DNA of 64,000 nucleotides from NCBI GenBank assembly GCA_900318685.1, contig ONLL01000003.1:124001-188000 (forward strand), given 5' to 3'. Positions within the stretch are counted from its first letter, which is position 1; each line of letters opens with the position of its first letter. Source of the stretch: an uncultured Prevotellaceae bacterium. GTDB taxonomy: Bacteria > Bacteroidota > Bacteroidia > Bacteroidales > Bacteroidaceae. Made by a program: the position numbers and the translations under genes. Under the pieces are notes generated by a model, which saw only the letters and a program-made list of their open reading frames with translations, had not been told where the DNA came from and searched no databases. This document shows positions 1 through 7,896 of the stretch, one piece after another.

Positions 1-1790
1 GGAGCCACGCAGGTATTGCCGGCCTTACCAAAGCCGATACCGTGGAGATCGAAGAGTCCTTGTGGGCGCTGTGGCTGCTGTGGTCCGCGACCACCAAACT
101 GTCCGCGCTGAGGTTGCTGGGGCTGCTGCACTTCCGGGCCTTCAGCCACGAGATAGATGGCATGCTTGCCAGAAAGCCCCTCGACGGCAGGTACATCGGC
201 CACGCAATCCAAAACTCCCTTTGCTTCTGCAGGAACATTGACGGTGGCAATTTCCTGACCCTTCCAGGGATCGTCGAGCAGCACGTGAATCTTAAAAGCA
301 CCGCGTCCGCTGGGAGTAAGGTTTAGAGTCAACTTTGTTCCATTGCCGACTTTTGTTCCCTCGAAAGCCTTCACACCTTTTGTCTCTTGGGCTAGGCCGC
401 CGAAGCCAAAGTACTTAAAACCGACGATGCCGCCGTTCTGAATACCGGCCAAGTCCATCGAGTTGTCCCAAACGTCGTGGTTGTCCTGCATCCAGTTGTT
501 GGCATTAGGACCATATACAAAGCAGGCGTAGCCAGCACTATAGTAAGCATAGGGAGGCAGGCCGAAAATCTGGAAACCTTCGCTGGTCACCTCGGCACCT
601 GTATATTCATTGCCGTCGCTGGCTTTGGCCGTCCATACATTATCCTTGACATAAGGGTCATAGCCCGTAATCTTCACCATGCCGCCCTTGGCCACAGGCT
701 TCTTGTCCCACGTAATCTTTACGGGAGCCACCATGGCCTGACGGGCATTGCCGAAGCCGCGTGGTGGACGATGATAAAAGACGTACCACTGGCCGTTGAT
801 TTCCTGAAGCGAGCCGTGGGTGTTGTGGGCAAAGTTGGTGGTGATGAGCTTCGAGCCATCCTCGTTGGGGACTACGCCGCGCGAGTCGACCAGCACGCCG
901 CCTGAGCGCCAAGGGCCGAGAGGCGAGTCGCCGAAAGCATAGCGCAGGGCAGAGTTGGTATTGCCCAAGCCGTATTCCTTGCCGCTATAACCGCTGAATA
1001 CCATCACGTACTTGTTGCCCACCTGACGAATGCTCGAGGCCTCGAAGAAATTGAAGTCGAGCGGGTTCTGCCCCTCATAAAGAGCTTTATACTCGCTGCC
1101 CTCCTTGTCGAGCAGACGACCGTCGGCACTGCTGGCAGGGATGAAGGGATCGATGGGGTCCGTGCCCTCACGCTTCGAATACATCGTCTTCTGATCGAGT
1201 TCAACAGCCGTGGAGTGCTGAAAACCATAGAATACATAGGCACGGTAGCCGATGTCGTAGTCCTTGTCCTTCTTGTCGGTGATGTTCTCGATGAATACTG
1301 AGGGGTCGAAGTCGATGATAGAGCCGGGGAGACACTGACGTCCGTCTTCTGTCAGGTTGACGGGGGTGAAGGGACCATTGGGACGGTCGCCTTTACAGAC
1401 CATCGGAGTGCGGCGCCAACCACGGCTGTGGGGATAGAGCCAGTAGGTCTTCTTGCCAGTGGCACGGTCGGTGGTGCAGACCAAATCGGGGGCAAACATC
1501 GTGTCCCATTGTCCGTCGACGAACCAGGTGAAGATTGGACCTTCATCACGCCATTGGCTAAGATCCTCAACAGGAGCTGACCACATGCGGATATCTGGGC
1601 CACAGTAAGCGGAGTAGTTCACGTCGTGAGAGCCGATGATATAGGCACGCAGCTTTCCTGGATTGTCAGGATCTTCAAACACACGGGGTTCGCCGTCGGG
1701 CACATGCTCCCACAGCGGCAGGTAGGGGTTTTGGGCACTGACCATTGATGCGGCCATACATGCCATCAGCAGGCTGAATACTTTTCTCAT
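1..1790 (-). CDS. Secreted glycoside hydrolase family 43 protein, 3' end cut off by the window
   Basis: The reading frame is open from the ATG at 1788-1790 to the first base of the window, so only the N-terminal ~596 residues are present. A signal peptide (MRKVFSLLMACMAASMVSA) begins the protein. The five-bladed GH43 propeller follows: a DFDPSVF segment fits the active-site Asp of the family, FFEASS the acid-side Glu, and THGSLQEINGQWYVFYHRP is a typical late GH43 motif. The region after residue ~370 looks like a beta-sandwich binding domain followed by a Gln/Pro/Gly-rich linker (PQQPQRGQFGGRGPQQPQR). GH43 members remove arabinose or xylose from plant xylans and arabinans; the exact specificity cannot be read from the sequence. 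It has its own promoter and is divergent from the ABC transporter. Confidence 0.86.
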   Translation of the reverse strand, partial: MRKVFSLLMACMAASMVSAQNPYLPLWEHVPDGEPRVFEDPDNPGKLRAYIIGSHDVNYSAYCGPDIRMWSAPVEDLSQWRDEGPIFTWFVDGQWDTMFAPDLVCTTDRATGKKTYWLYPHSRGWRRTPMVCKGDRPNGPFTPVNLTEDGRQCLPGSIIDFDPSVFIENITDKKDKDYDIGYRAYVFYGFQHSTAVELDQKTMYSKREGTDPIDPFIPASSADGRLLDKEGSEYKALYEGQNPLDFNFFEASSIRQVGNKYVMVFSGYSGKEYGLGNTNSALRYAFGDSPLGPWRSGGVLVDSRGVVPNEDGSKLITTNFAHNTHGSLQEINGQWYVFYHRPPRGFGNARQAMVAPVKITWDKKPVAKGGMVKITGYDPYVKDNVWTAKASDGNEYTGAEVTSEGFQIFGLPPYAYYSAGYACFVYGPNANNWMQDNHDVWDNSMDLAGIQNGGIVGFKYFGFGGLAQETKGVKAFEGTKVGNGTKLTLNLTPSGRGAFKIHVLLDDPWKGQEIATVNVPAEAKGVLDCVADVPAVEGLSGKHAIYLVAEGPEVQQPQQPQRGQFGGRGPQQPQRPQGLFDLHGIGFGKAGNTCVA

Positions 1791-1829
1791 AGTTCTGTGC
1801 TTTTTTGATGAGTTAAATGATTTTGTGTG

Positions 1830-1837
1830 CAAAGGTA
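1830..1837 (-). promoter_or_regulatory. Bacteroidota -7 box for the GH43 gene
   Basis: On the minus strand the sequence reads TACCTTTG, matching the Bacteroidota consensus TAnnTTTG, about 40 bases upstream of the start codon. Confidence 0.75.
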
Positions 1838-1976
1838 TAGTTTTTTCCTCATTTCCGCTACTCTTCATGTTTCTTTTTCTTTCGCATTTGTACCCATACA
1901 TATTCATAAGTGCTTGACCGACGATGTAAAGGAACGAAAAAACGAAGGAATACTAGCGTGTTTCTCGTTTTTTTTG

Positions 1977-1984
1977 TACCTTTG
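1977..1984 (+). promoter_or_regulatory. Bacteroidota -7 box for the ABC exporter
   Basis: TACCTTTG lies 18 bases upstream of the ATG at 2003, giving a short leader. A purine-rich AGAAAGAG precedes the start codon. Confidence 0.75.
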
Positions 1985-2002
1985 CATCCAAAATAGAAAG
2001 AG

Positions 2003-3868
2003 ATGAAAGAATTTCTGCAAGTTCTGAGGCGCTTTGTGCCTCCTTATAAGAAATACCTGGTGGCATCGGTAGTGTTCAATATCCTGTCGGCTCTATTGAA
2101 TATCTTTTCGTTTGCTGCTCTGATTCCCATCCTCCAAATCTTGTTCCAGACGGGCGATGCCGAGGCAGCTACGTCGTGGCTCAGTTGGGACTGGGGTAAT
2201 GTGCAGGGAGTGCTGATGAACAACCTCAACTATTTTGTCAACCGTCTCATGGCCGACTTTGGACAGACTACCACACTGCTCTTCATCGGACTGTTTCTAG
2301 CTGTGACGACGGCTATGAAGACGGGAGCCTACTTCCTCTCGTCAGCCACGATTATCCCTATCCGGACGGGTGTGGTGCGTGACATCCGCGACCAACTCTA
2401 TCGCAAAATCACTTCGCTGCCTCTGGGATTCTTCAGTGAAGAGCGCAAGGGTGACATCATTGCCCGAATGAGCGGTGATGTGCAGGAGGTGGAGTCGAGC
2501 ATCATGTCGTCGCTCGATATGCTGTTTAAGAATCCTATTCTTATTATTGTGTACTTTGCTACGCTGCTCTTTGTCTCATGGCAGCTGACGCTGTTCACCA
2601 TTGTCTTCGTTCCCATCTTCGGATGGTTCATGGGCATCGTAGGACGCAAGCTGAAGCGCAAGAGCATCGAGGCACAGGCTCTGTGGAGCGATACGATGAG
2701 TCAGGTGGAGGAGACACTGGGCGGACTGCGCATCATCAAGGCTTTCTGCGCAGAGAAGAAGATGAACGAGCGCTTCGACCAGGTGAACTCCCACTACCGC
2801 AACGATATCATGCGCGTGAATATCCGCCAGTCGATGGCTCACCCCATGAGTGAGTTCCTGGGCACAGTGATGATTATTATCGTGCTGTGGTTTGGGGGTA
2901 TCCTTGTGCTCAACAATAAAACCATCACCGGCCCGGCGTTTATCTATTATTTGGTGATACTTTACTCCATCATCCAGCCGTTGAAAGATTTCTCGAAGGC
3001 AGGCTATAACATCCCCAAGGGGCTGGCATCAATGGAGCGTATAGACAAGATCCTGAAGGCTGAGAATACCATCAAGGAGGCGGATCATCCTCAGCATATC
3101 AGCAGTTTCGAACATCAGATAGAGTTCCGCAACGTCTCATTCGGCTATGGAGGAAGACCTCATGCAGGCGAGCTTGAAGGATCGGGAACGCAATGGGTGC
3201 TGAGAGACATCAATCTGGTGATTCCTAAGGGAAAGACCGTTGCACTGGTAGGGCAGAGTGGGGGAGGAAAGTCCACACTTGTCGACCTCATCCCACGCTA
3301 TTACGATGTGCAGGAGGGAGAGGTGCTCATCGATGGCATAAACGTCAAGGATCTTGGACTCTACGACCTGCGGCAGCTCATCGGCAATGTCAATCAGGAA
3401 GCTATCCTCTTCAACGATTCCTTCCGCAATAATATCGCGTTCGGAGTGGACAATGCCAGCGACGAGGAGATAGCCGATGCAGCCCGTATTGCCAACGCCT
3501 ACGACTTCATCATGGCTTCGGAGAAAGGCTTTGAGACGAACATCGGTGATCGTGGCGGACGCCTTTCTGGAGGTCAGCGTCAGCGTGTCTCCATCGCCCG
3601 TGCCATTCTGAAGAATCCTCCCATTCTTATACTCGACGAAGCTACGTCGGCCCTCGATACTGAGAGCGAACGACTGGTGCAGGATGCGCTGGAACGGCTG
3701 ATGAGCACTCGCACCACCGTAGCCATCGCCCATAGGCTGAGTACCATCAAGAACGCTGATGAGATATGCGTACTACATGAGGGCCGCATCGTGGAACGCG
3801 GCACTCATGATGAGCTGTTGGCCAAGGACGGCTACTACAAGAAGCTGCACGACATGCAGCAGGTGTAG
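2003..3868 (+). CDS. MsbA-like ABC exporter (fused permease and ATPase)
   Basis: This 621-residue half-transporter has the usual order of an MsbA/multidrug-type exporter: a six-helix membrane domain (about residues 20-325) followed by a nucleotide-binding domain (about 370-615). The Walker A motif GQSGGGKST starts at residue 417 with K424. The ABC signature LSGGQRQR starts at 521, and Walker B ILILDE ends at the catalytic E546 and runs into ATSALD. The switch His is in AIAHRLST. The family flips lipid A precursors, lipids or hydrophobic drugs across the inner membrane as a homodimer; the substrate here is not determined. It is a single-gene unit that ends three bases before the convergent 3872-4108 gene. 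Confidence 0.93.
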   Translation: MKEFLQVLRRFVPPYKKYLVASVVFNILSALLNIFSFAALIPILQILFQTGDAEAATSWLSWDWGNVQGVLMNNLNYFVNRLMADFGQTTTLLFIGLFLAVTTAMKTGAYFLSSATIIPIRTGVVRDIRDQLYRKITSLPLGFFSEERKGDIIARMSGDVQEVESSIMSSLDMLFKNPILIIVYFATLLFVSWQLTLFTIVFVPIFGWFMGIVGRKLKRKSIEAQALWSDTMSQVEETLGGLRIIKAFCAEKKMNERFDQVNSHYRNDIMRVNIRQSMAHPMSEFLGTVMIIIVLWFGGILVLNNKTITGPAFIYYLVILYSIIQPLKDFSKAGYNIPKGLASMERIDKILKAENTIKEADHPQHISSFEHQIEFRNVSFGYGGRPHAGELEGSGTQWVLRDINLVIPKGKTVALVGQSGGGKSTLVDLIPRYYDVQEGEVLIDGINVKDLGLYDLRQLIGNVNQEAILFNDSFRNNIAFGVDNASDEEIADAARIANAYDFIMASEKGFETNIGDRGGRLSGGQRQRVSIARAILKNPPILILDEATSALDTESERLVQDALERLMSTRTTVAIAHRLSTIKNADEICVLHEGRIVERGTHDELLAKDGYYKKLHDMQQV

Positions 3869-3871
3869 TAG

Positions 3872-4108
3872 CTATTGCTGCGGATGGGCCTTGGCAGTGA
3901 TATGTCGCTGATACTTGAAGATGAAGTACAGCGTGGCAGCCAGCGCTGCTAGCAATGCGGGGATACCCCAGGTGAGCATCGATGACCCACCGCCAGTCTT
4001 CGAAGCTTCTTCTGCAAAGGCGATAGTGTCCTGCACGATGGGATTGTTTACCAGTGTGTCGACTTTCTCTGGCTGTGGTGGGATGTAAATGACGTCAAGT
4101 AAAAACAT
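3872..4108 (-). CDS. Small single-pass membrane protein of unknown function
   Basis: The 78-residue product has a hydrophobic N-terminus (MFLLDVIYIPP), a short Ser/Gly-rich stretch, one clear membrane helix (about residues 46-64, LTWGIPALLAALAATLYFIF) and a basic tail. I do not recognise the family. It is the last gene of a minus-strand run (porT-like, TM/acidic protein, transporter-like protein, small membrane protein, this gene), and its stop is 3 bases from the stop of the ABC exporter. Confidence 0.6.
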   Translation of the reverse strand: MFLLDVIYIPPQPEKVDTLVNNPIVQDTIAFAEEASKTGGGSSMLTWGIPALLAALAATLYFIFKYQRHITAKAHPQQ

Positions 4109-4126
4109 ATCTCTTGTTTTTTGAGG

Positions 4127-4462
4127 TTAGAATATTGCGAATTGTAAATTTAGTGCGGTAACAAGCATTCCGATGATGAGGCTTGTGGCATTACACAGGA
4201 TGCTGTAGACTGCTGCCTGCCGAAGATCTCTGACAAAGAAATAGTACCAAAGCATTTCAGCTAGCACCACAAGTGTCTCGCCCACGATGATGTCGGGAGC
4301 GGAATGCCGGACGTAGAGCATATAGAGATTCAGCGGGACATTGGTGATGATATTCACTGCCACTGAGGACCAAAGCACTCGTTTGCGCCTCTCGCCAAGA
4401 AGGAGCAGCGCAACGAATTCTATCACAATGGTTGAGATGAGTGCTATGAGTAGTCCTTTCAT
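4127..4462 (-). CDS. Small multi-pass membrane protein of unknown function
   Basis: This 111-residue protein is almost wholly hydrophobic, with about four predicted membrane helices and a short basic loop (GERRKRVLW) after the first. No family was recognised. It starts 15 bases downstream of the MFS-like gene and ends 18 bases upstream of the 78-residue gene, so all three are likely co-transcribed. Confidence 0.65.
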   Translation of the reverse strand: MKGLLIALISTIVIEFVALLLLGERRKRVLWSSVAVNIITNVPLNLYMLYVRHSAPDIIVGETLVVLAEMLWYYFFVRDLRQAAVYSILCNATSLIIGMLVTALNLQFAIF

Positions 4463-4477
4463 GTGCCGATCCCTCCT

Positions 4478-5437
4478 TTACTTTAGCATAGCCAGCAGAT
4501 AGCCGGGAATAAGTGCTGCAGCCAACAGTCCGAAGGCCAGACCTTCCTTGCCTTTGAGCACTACGTTGGCCAGATATAGCGTGATGGGCATCGTGCAGTT
4601 GATGGCAAATAGTCCGACCAGTAGAGTGCTCATGCCCAAGCCCCGAGCCAGGTAGCAGGCAGGTGCTACGACCAGCAGCAGCGCCAGTGCAGGCACGATG
4701 CCCAGCCAGCGGGCTATCCATCCTCCAGCCATCTTGCCTGCCATTGCTACAAAGCCGATGAGCAGAACGGTGGCATTGGTCCTGGCGATGGCAGAGGAGA
4801 AGGTTTCGCCTGCCAGCGAGCGCATCATGACGAATGCCATCAAGGCCAGTATGGCTACGATGATAAGTGGCAGACGTAGGGTGGGGTGCGCTGATGGTTG
4901 TTGCTTAACGGTTGAGTGACTGTCACGAATCAGGTATAATGCTGACAGGAATACAATGGAGAGCAGGAAGACATAGAGCAGCGACCATGAGCAGAACAGC
5001 ATGCCAAGAGCTAGTCCGAAAGCTCCCGTCGACACGAATATGCCCAGTGCGCGCATGTCGTTGCCTGTAGTGACAGCCGTCTGCTTGCCTCCCCAGACAT
5101 GGAAGAGTGAGTTGCCGATGCCCAGGAGGATGGCTACCGTCAGTATGGCTCCTTCCGACTGACGGGCATACAGCGCCACTGCCAGAGTAGCCAGCGAGGC
5201 GAGCGTCAGAATGAGGTTGGAGGTGAGCAGCAGCCAATGGCGATGTGGCATCTTGTCGGCCATCATGCCAGTGAATGGCTGCGTCAGGAACGCTAACACA
5301 TTATATATAATAAGGGCATTGAAGATGACTGAATAGTCGGTCAGCGATGACATCAGAAAGAGGCTGCACATGCATAGTCCGTCAACCAGCAGGTGCAGCA
5401 TCGAGCTGATGCCAAGCATCGTGTAATCGTCAGTCAT
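4478..5437 (-). CDS. MFS-like integral membrane protein
   Basis: This 319-residue protein has about ten hydrophobic helices. The loop MMADKMPHRHW after the second or third helix resembles the conserved loop of major facilitator transporters (G-x-x-x-D-[RK]-x-G-[RK]), though degenerate. A charged loop near residues 165-185 (RDSHSTVKQQPSAHP) separates two halves. At 319 residues it is shorter than a usual 12-helix MFS protein of around 400. The substrate is unknown. Its start follows the stop of the preceding gene by two bases, so the two are probably translationally coupled. Confidence 0.6.
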   Translation of the reverse strand: MTDDYTMLGISSMLHLLVDGLCMCSLFLMSSLTDYSVIFNALIIYNVLAFLTQPFTGMMADKMPHRHWLLLTSNLILTLASLATLAVALYARQSEGAILTVAILLGIGNSLFHVWGGKQTAVTTGNDMRALGIFVSTGAFGLALGMLFCSWSLLYVFLLSIVFLSALYLIRDSHSTVKQQPSAHPTLRLPLIIVAILALMAFVMMRSLAGETFSSAIARTNATVLLIGFVAMAGKMAGGWIARWLGIVPALALLLVVAPACYLARGLGMSTLLVGLFAINCTMPITLYLANVVLKGKEGLAFGLLAAALIPGYLLAMLK

Positions 5438-5439
5438 CC

Positions 5440-6153
5440 TTATCTGCCTACTAAGTGCAATTCCTGACTTTTGCTGTTGCCTTTGGTTAGTGTGCCTGTG
5501 TAGATATGTCCTTCAGGCACGATGCGGAAAGTATATGTGGTGCGGTCGCCCCTGCCAGTCAGACGTATGGCCCCATTGGAGGATGAACCGCTGACCTGAA
5601 TCGTGGAACCTGTTGTCTCGTTGTTGAAGGTGCCGCTCACACGGTTGTCGGGAGTAATCTCTAGCGACAAAGTCAGTGGGTAGCCGTCGGCATCACCCGA
5701 TAGGTTCAACTTGCGGTTCGTTGGCTGTGGAGCCACTTCTTCTTCTGCTTCTTCCTCCTCTTCGACTTTTTCTTCGATGACATAGGTGTCGTCTTCGTCC
5801 ATGTCTTCGTCATCCATGTCGTCTTCATCGGTGTCTTCATCCACCATCTCCATGTCCTCTTCATCGTCATCCAGTGTACGACTGTCTTTCTGGCTGAGGA
5901 AATAGTAGATGCCGCCTCCTATGCCGCCTGCCAGAAGCAGTGCGATCAGGGCAATGAGCCAGATGCGCTTGCTGGCTCCTTGGGGTTTCCTGGCCTTGGG
6001 AGTAGTTGGAGTAGGCTGAGGTGTCACCTGTTTTTCATCTGGATCGGTGATGGTTCTTGACTTTGGCATGGGCTGTTCCTCATCGGTGCCGGGAGGCATT
6101 CCTAAAGGACGACCCAGTGGTTGGTTGGTAGGTTGGCTGTCGTTGGTATCCAT
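5440..6153 (-). CDS. Membrane-anchored acidic protein
   Basis: The 237 residues fall into a Pro/Thr/Lys-rich cytoplasmic N-terminus (1-62), one membrane helix (about 64-86, IWLIALIALLLAGGIGGGIYY), a strongly acidic Asp/Glu segment (about 92-140, with runs of EDDMDDEDMDEDD type) and a small beta-rich C-terminal domain (about 148-237). The C-terminal part resembles lipocalin-like folds seen in small Bacteroidota envelope proteins, but I cannot name it. It starts 4 bases after the porT-like gene. Confidence 0.62.
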   Translation of the reverse strand: MDTNDSQPTNQPLGRPLGMPPGTDEEQPMPKSRTITDPDEKQVTPQPTPTTPKARKPQGASKRIWLIALIALLLAGGIGGGIYYFLSQKDSRTLDDDEEDMEMVDEDTDEDDMDDEDMDEDDTYVIEEKVEEEEEAEEEVAPQPTNRKLNLSGDADGYPLTLSLEITPDNRVSGTFNNETTGSTIQVSGSSSNGAIRLTGRGDRTTYTFRIVPEGHIYTGTLTKGNSKSQELHLVGR

Positions 6154-6157
6154 AGTG

Positions 6158-6901
6158 CTATTCGAAATAGAAAGTTAGGACAATCATTTTACTATAGGAG
6201 GCTTCGACGCTGCGGGCAAAGGCCTGCTTGTTGATGTCAGTCAGTTCGTCTGCATGCTTTTTGTCGAAGACATCAGGCAGGCTGAAACAGAACTTCAGTT
6301 CGGGGATGAACTTAAAGAATGGCAGGTAGTAGTCGCAGCCCAGGCCTACCTCCACCATCGTGTCGAAGCGCTTCAGATGGATGAAATCCTGATCCTTGCC
6401 CGAGAGGTTCAGCATCGGACTGATGCCTGCCAACATGTAGGGACGGTAGTTGTTGAAACGCTCTGCCGAGAATTTCAGGTCTACGGGAAAAGCAATGTAG
6501 GTGTTCTTCATGTCCTGCGTTGTCTCACGAGGATTGCCGGCATCGTTCAGGTCATTGAAATCACGGAATACCAAGTGCTTCGAGCCGAAGTGCATCGTCG
6601 GTGAGATACGCAGGTTGAAATGCTGCGATAGCCGCATGTCGGCCACCACACCTACGCTGAAGCCAGGGTTCCAGGTGTCGGCATCGCAGAGCACCAGCCG
6701 TTCCGTTGGCTCCATGTCGGGCATCTCCAGCAGCTGTGGACCTTTGTTTTGCATCTCCACATCCTGCATGTTCAGACCTATCTGAATGCCAAAATGCAAA
6801 GGGCGCAAGTCTATGTATGGCTTGTTCTGCACCTTACGCTGCTGGCCCAAGGCTGTGATGGTCAGCAGTGCAAGTATAATGATACTGATGATTCTTCTCA
6901 T
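6158..6901 (-). CDS. porT: PorT-like outer-membrane beta-barrel protein
   Basis: The 247-residue product starts with a signal peptide (MRRIISIIILALLTITALGQ). It then has the segment KPYIDLRPLHFGIQIGLNMQ, characteristic of PorT-family barrels. The rest alternates strands ending in aromatic residues, closes with FYFE, and has the size of PorT. PorT is an outer-membrane barrel required by the type IX secretion system of Porphyromonas and relatives. This implies a type IX or related export route for the secreted proteins in the window, although no long T9SS-type sorting domain was seen here. It leads a five-gene minus-strand run. The assignment rests on motif memory and was not searched. Confidence 0.68.
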   Translation of the reverse strand: MRRIISIIILALLTITALGQQRKVQNKPYIDLRPLHFGIQIGLNMQDVEMQNKGPQLLEMPDMEPTERLVLCDADTWNPGFSVGVVADMRLSQHFNLRISPTMHFGSKHLVFRDFNDLNDAGNPRETTQDMKNTYIAFPVDLKFSAERFNNYRPYMLAGISPMLNLSGKDQDFIHLKRFDTMVEVGLGCDYYLPFFKFIPELKFCFSLPDVFDKKHADELTDINKQAFARSVEASYSKMIVLTFYFE

Positions 6902-7091
6902 TTCTCTAATAATAACGCATTTTCTGCTTGCTTATTGTCCCGAACATTCCATTTCTCATATTCTCTTTAAACCTTTTTATCATGTCTTCCGTCAAAATGC
7001 AAAAAGAATAGAAGGCAGCGGACCTATTTCGACAGTGTATAAATTGAGAAAAATTCCTACCTAAATGTGACGATAATTCGAAAAAAGTTCT

Positions 7092-7099
7092 TAACTTTG
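7092..7099 (+). promoter_or_regulatory. Bacteroidota -7 box for the ferredoxin gene
   Basis: TAACTTTG lies 51 bases upstream of the ferredoxin ATG. It is the only strong signal in the 249-base gap (6902-7150) between the divergent porT-like and ferredoxin genes. No comparably clear box was found for the porT-like operon. Confidence 0.72.
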
Positions 7100-7150
7100 C
7101 ATCGCAAAATTTGAGTATTAACAAACCATTTTAAACAAAACAGAAAGATT

Positions 7151-7321
7151 ATGGCATACGTAATTGGTGACGACTGTATCTCTTGCGGTACATGTCAGGG
7201 TGAGTGCCCCGTTGAGGCAATCTCCGAGGGTGCAGATAAGTACGTGATTGACGCTGACGCCTGCACAGAGTGCGGCACTTGCGCTAGTGTTTGTCCGTCA
7301 GAGGCTATCAGCCTTGGCTAA
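7151..7321 (+). CDS. 2[4Fe-4S] ferredoxin
   Basis: This 56-residue protein carries two classical cluster motifs: CISCGTCQGECP (Cys 9, 12, 15, 19) and CTECGTCASVCP (Cys 38, 41, 44, 48), each CxxCxxCxxxCP. This is a clostridial-type ferredoxin that carries low-potential electrons in the cytoplasm, for example for pyruvate:ferredoxin oxidoreductase. It is monocistronic, with its own promoter and a strong terminator directly after it. The frame runs from ATG 7151 to TAA 7319-7321. Confidence 0.95.
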   Translation: MAYVIGDDCISCGTCQGECPVEAISEGADKYVIDADACTECGTCASVCPSEAISLG

Positions 7322-7354
7322 TCATCTGGCATTAGCTTCATAAAGCAGAAAACC

Positions 7355-7395
7355 GAAAGAGGGGCCCCTGTTGAGGGAGCCCCTTTCTGTTTCTT
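7355..7395 (+). terminator. Intrinsic terminator of the ferredoxin gene
   Basis: GAAAGAGGGGC (7355-7365) pairs with GCCCCTTTC (7379-7387) and is followed by a T-rich stretch. The hairpin includes position 7371, which argues against translation of the next gene starting there. Confidence 0.8.
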
Positions 7396-7418
7396 ATATC
7401 CCTGTCCTTTTACGCACT

Positions 7419-7805
7419 ATGAAAAAGAAGTCTGTCATTGCAACGGCCATCATCATCGTCTTGCTTGCAGTCATGGCCATCACCCGGCCATCGGAGAAAA
7501 CCCATGAGAAAGCCATCGCCAAAGCCGTAAGTGCCAATTTCGATAATGTCACTGCAGGTTTCATTCATCCTAACGAGAAGATTCTCACCCTTGTCCTCAC
7601 TCCGCTTGTCGATGTCGACGATTATTTCTTTGTCAGCATCGGCCGATGCCCTCTCATCGATCGGGTCGTCTCTGTAGGTCTCTTCGGCCATGTTTTCACC
7701 ATGAGTGACGACATGCTTGCTCAGGCCATACAGGAGCAGATCGACAAGATTCCGCTCCCAGAGACAATCAAAGAAGGTCTCAACGGCCTCCTTCCTTGGA
7801 ATTAA
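7419..7805 (+). CDS. Membrane-anchored protein, possibly DUF4359-like
   Basis: With the start at 7419 the product has 128 residues: MKKKS, a membrane helix or signal anchor (about residues 6-23, IATAIIIVLLAVMAITRP), then a soluble domain (HEKAIAKAVSANFDN...). The upstream in-frame ATG at 7371 lies inside the ferredoxin terminator hairpin and is unlikely to be used. The arrangement helix-TRPSEKTHEKAIA resembles DUF4359 proteins (helix followed by T-N-P-S and a helical segment), a weak match from memory. No separate promoter was identified. Confidence 0.6.
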   Translation: MKKKSVIATAIIIVLLAVMAITRPSEKTHEKAIAKAVSANFDNVTAGFIHPNEKILTLVLTPLVDVDDYFFVSIGRCPLIDRVVSVGLFGHVFTMSDDMLAQAIQEQIDKIPLPETIKEGLNGLLPWN

Positions 7806-7838
7806 TCCCAATCATTTGGAGATTTTCAGGATTTTTTG

Positions 7839-7846
7839 TACCTTTG
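7839..7846 (+). promoter_or_regulatory. Bacteroidota -7 box for the GH128-GH43 operon
   Basis: TACCTTTG lies 50 bases upstream of the ATG at 7897 and 33 bases beyond the stop of the preceding gene. Confidence 0.75.
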
Positions 7847-7896
7847 CAGCTGCATTGCGAAACACATCGTATGCAGTAGATACCTTATTATAGTCT

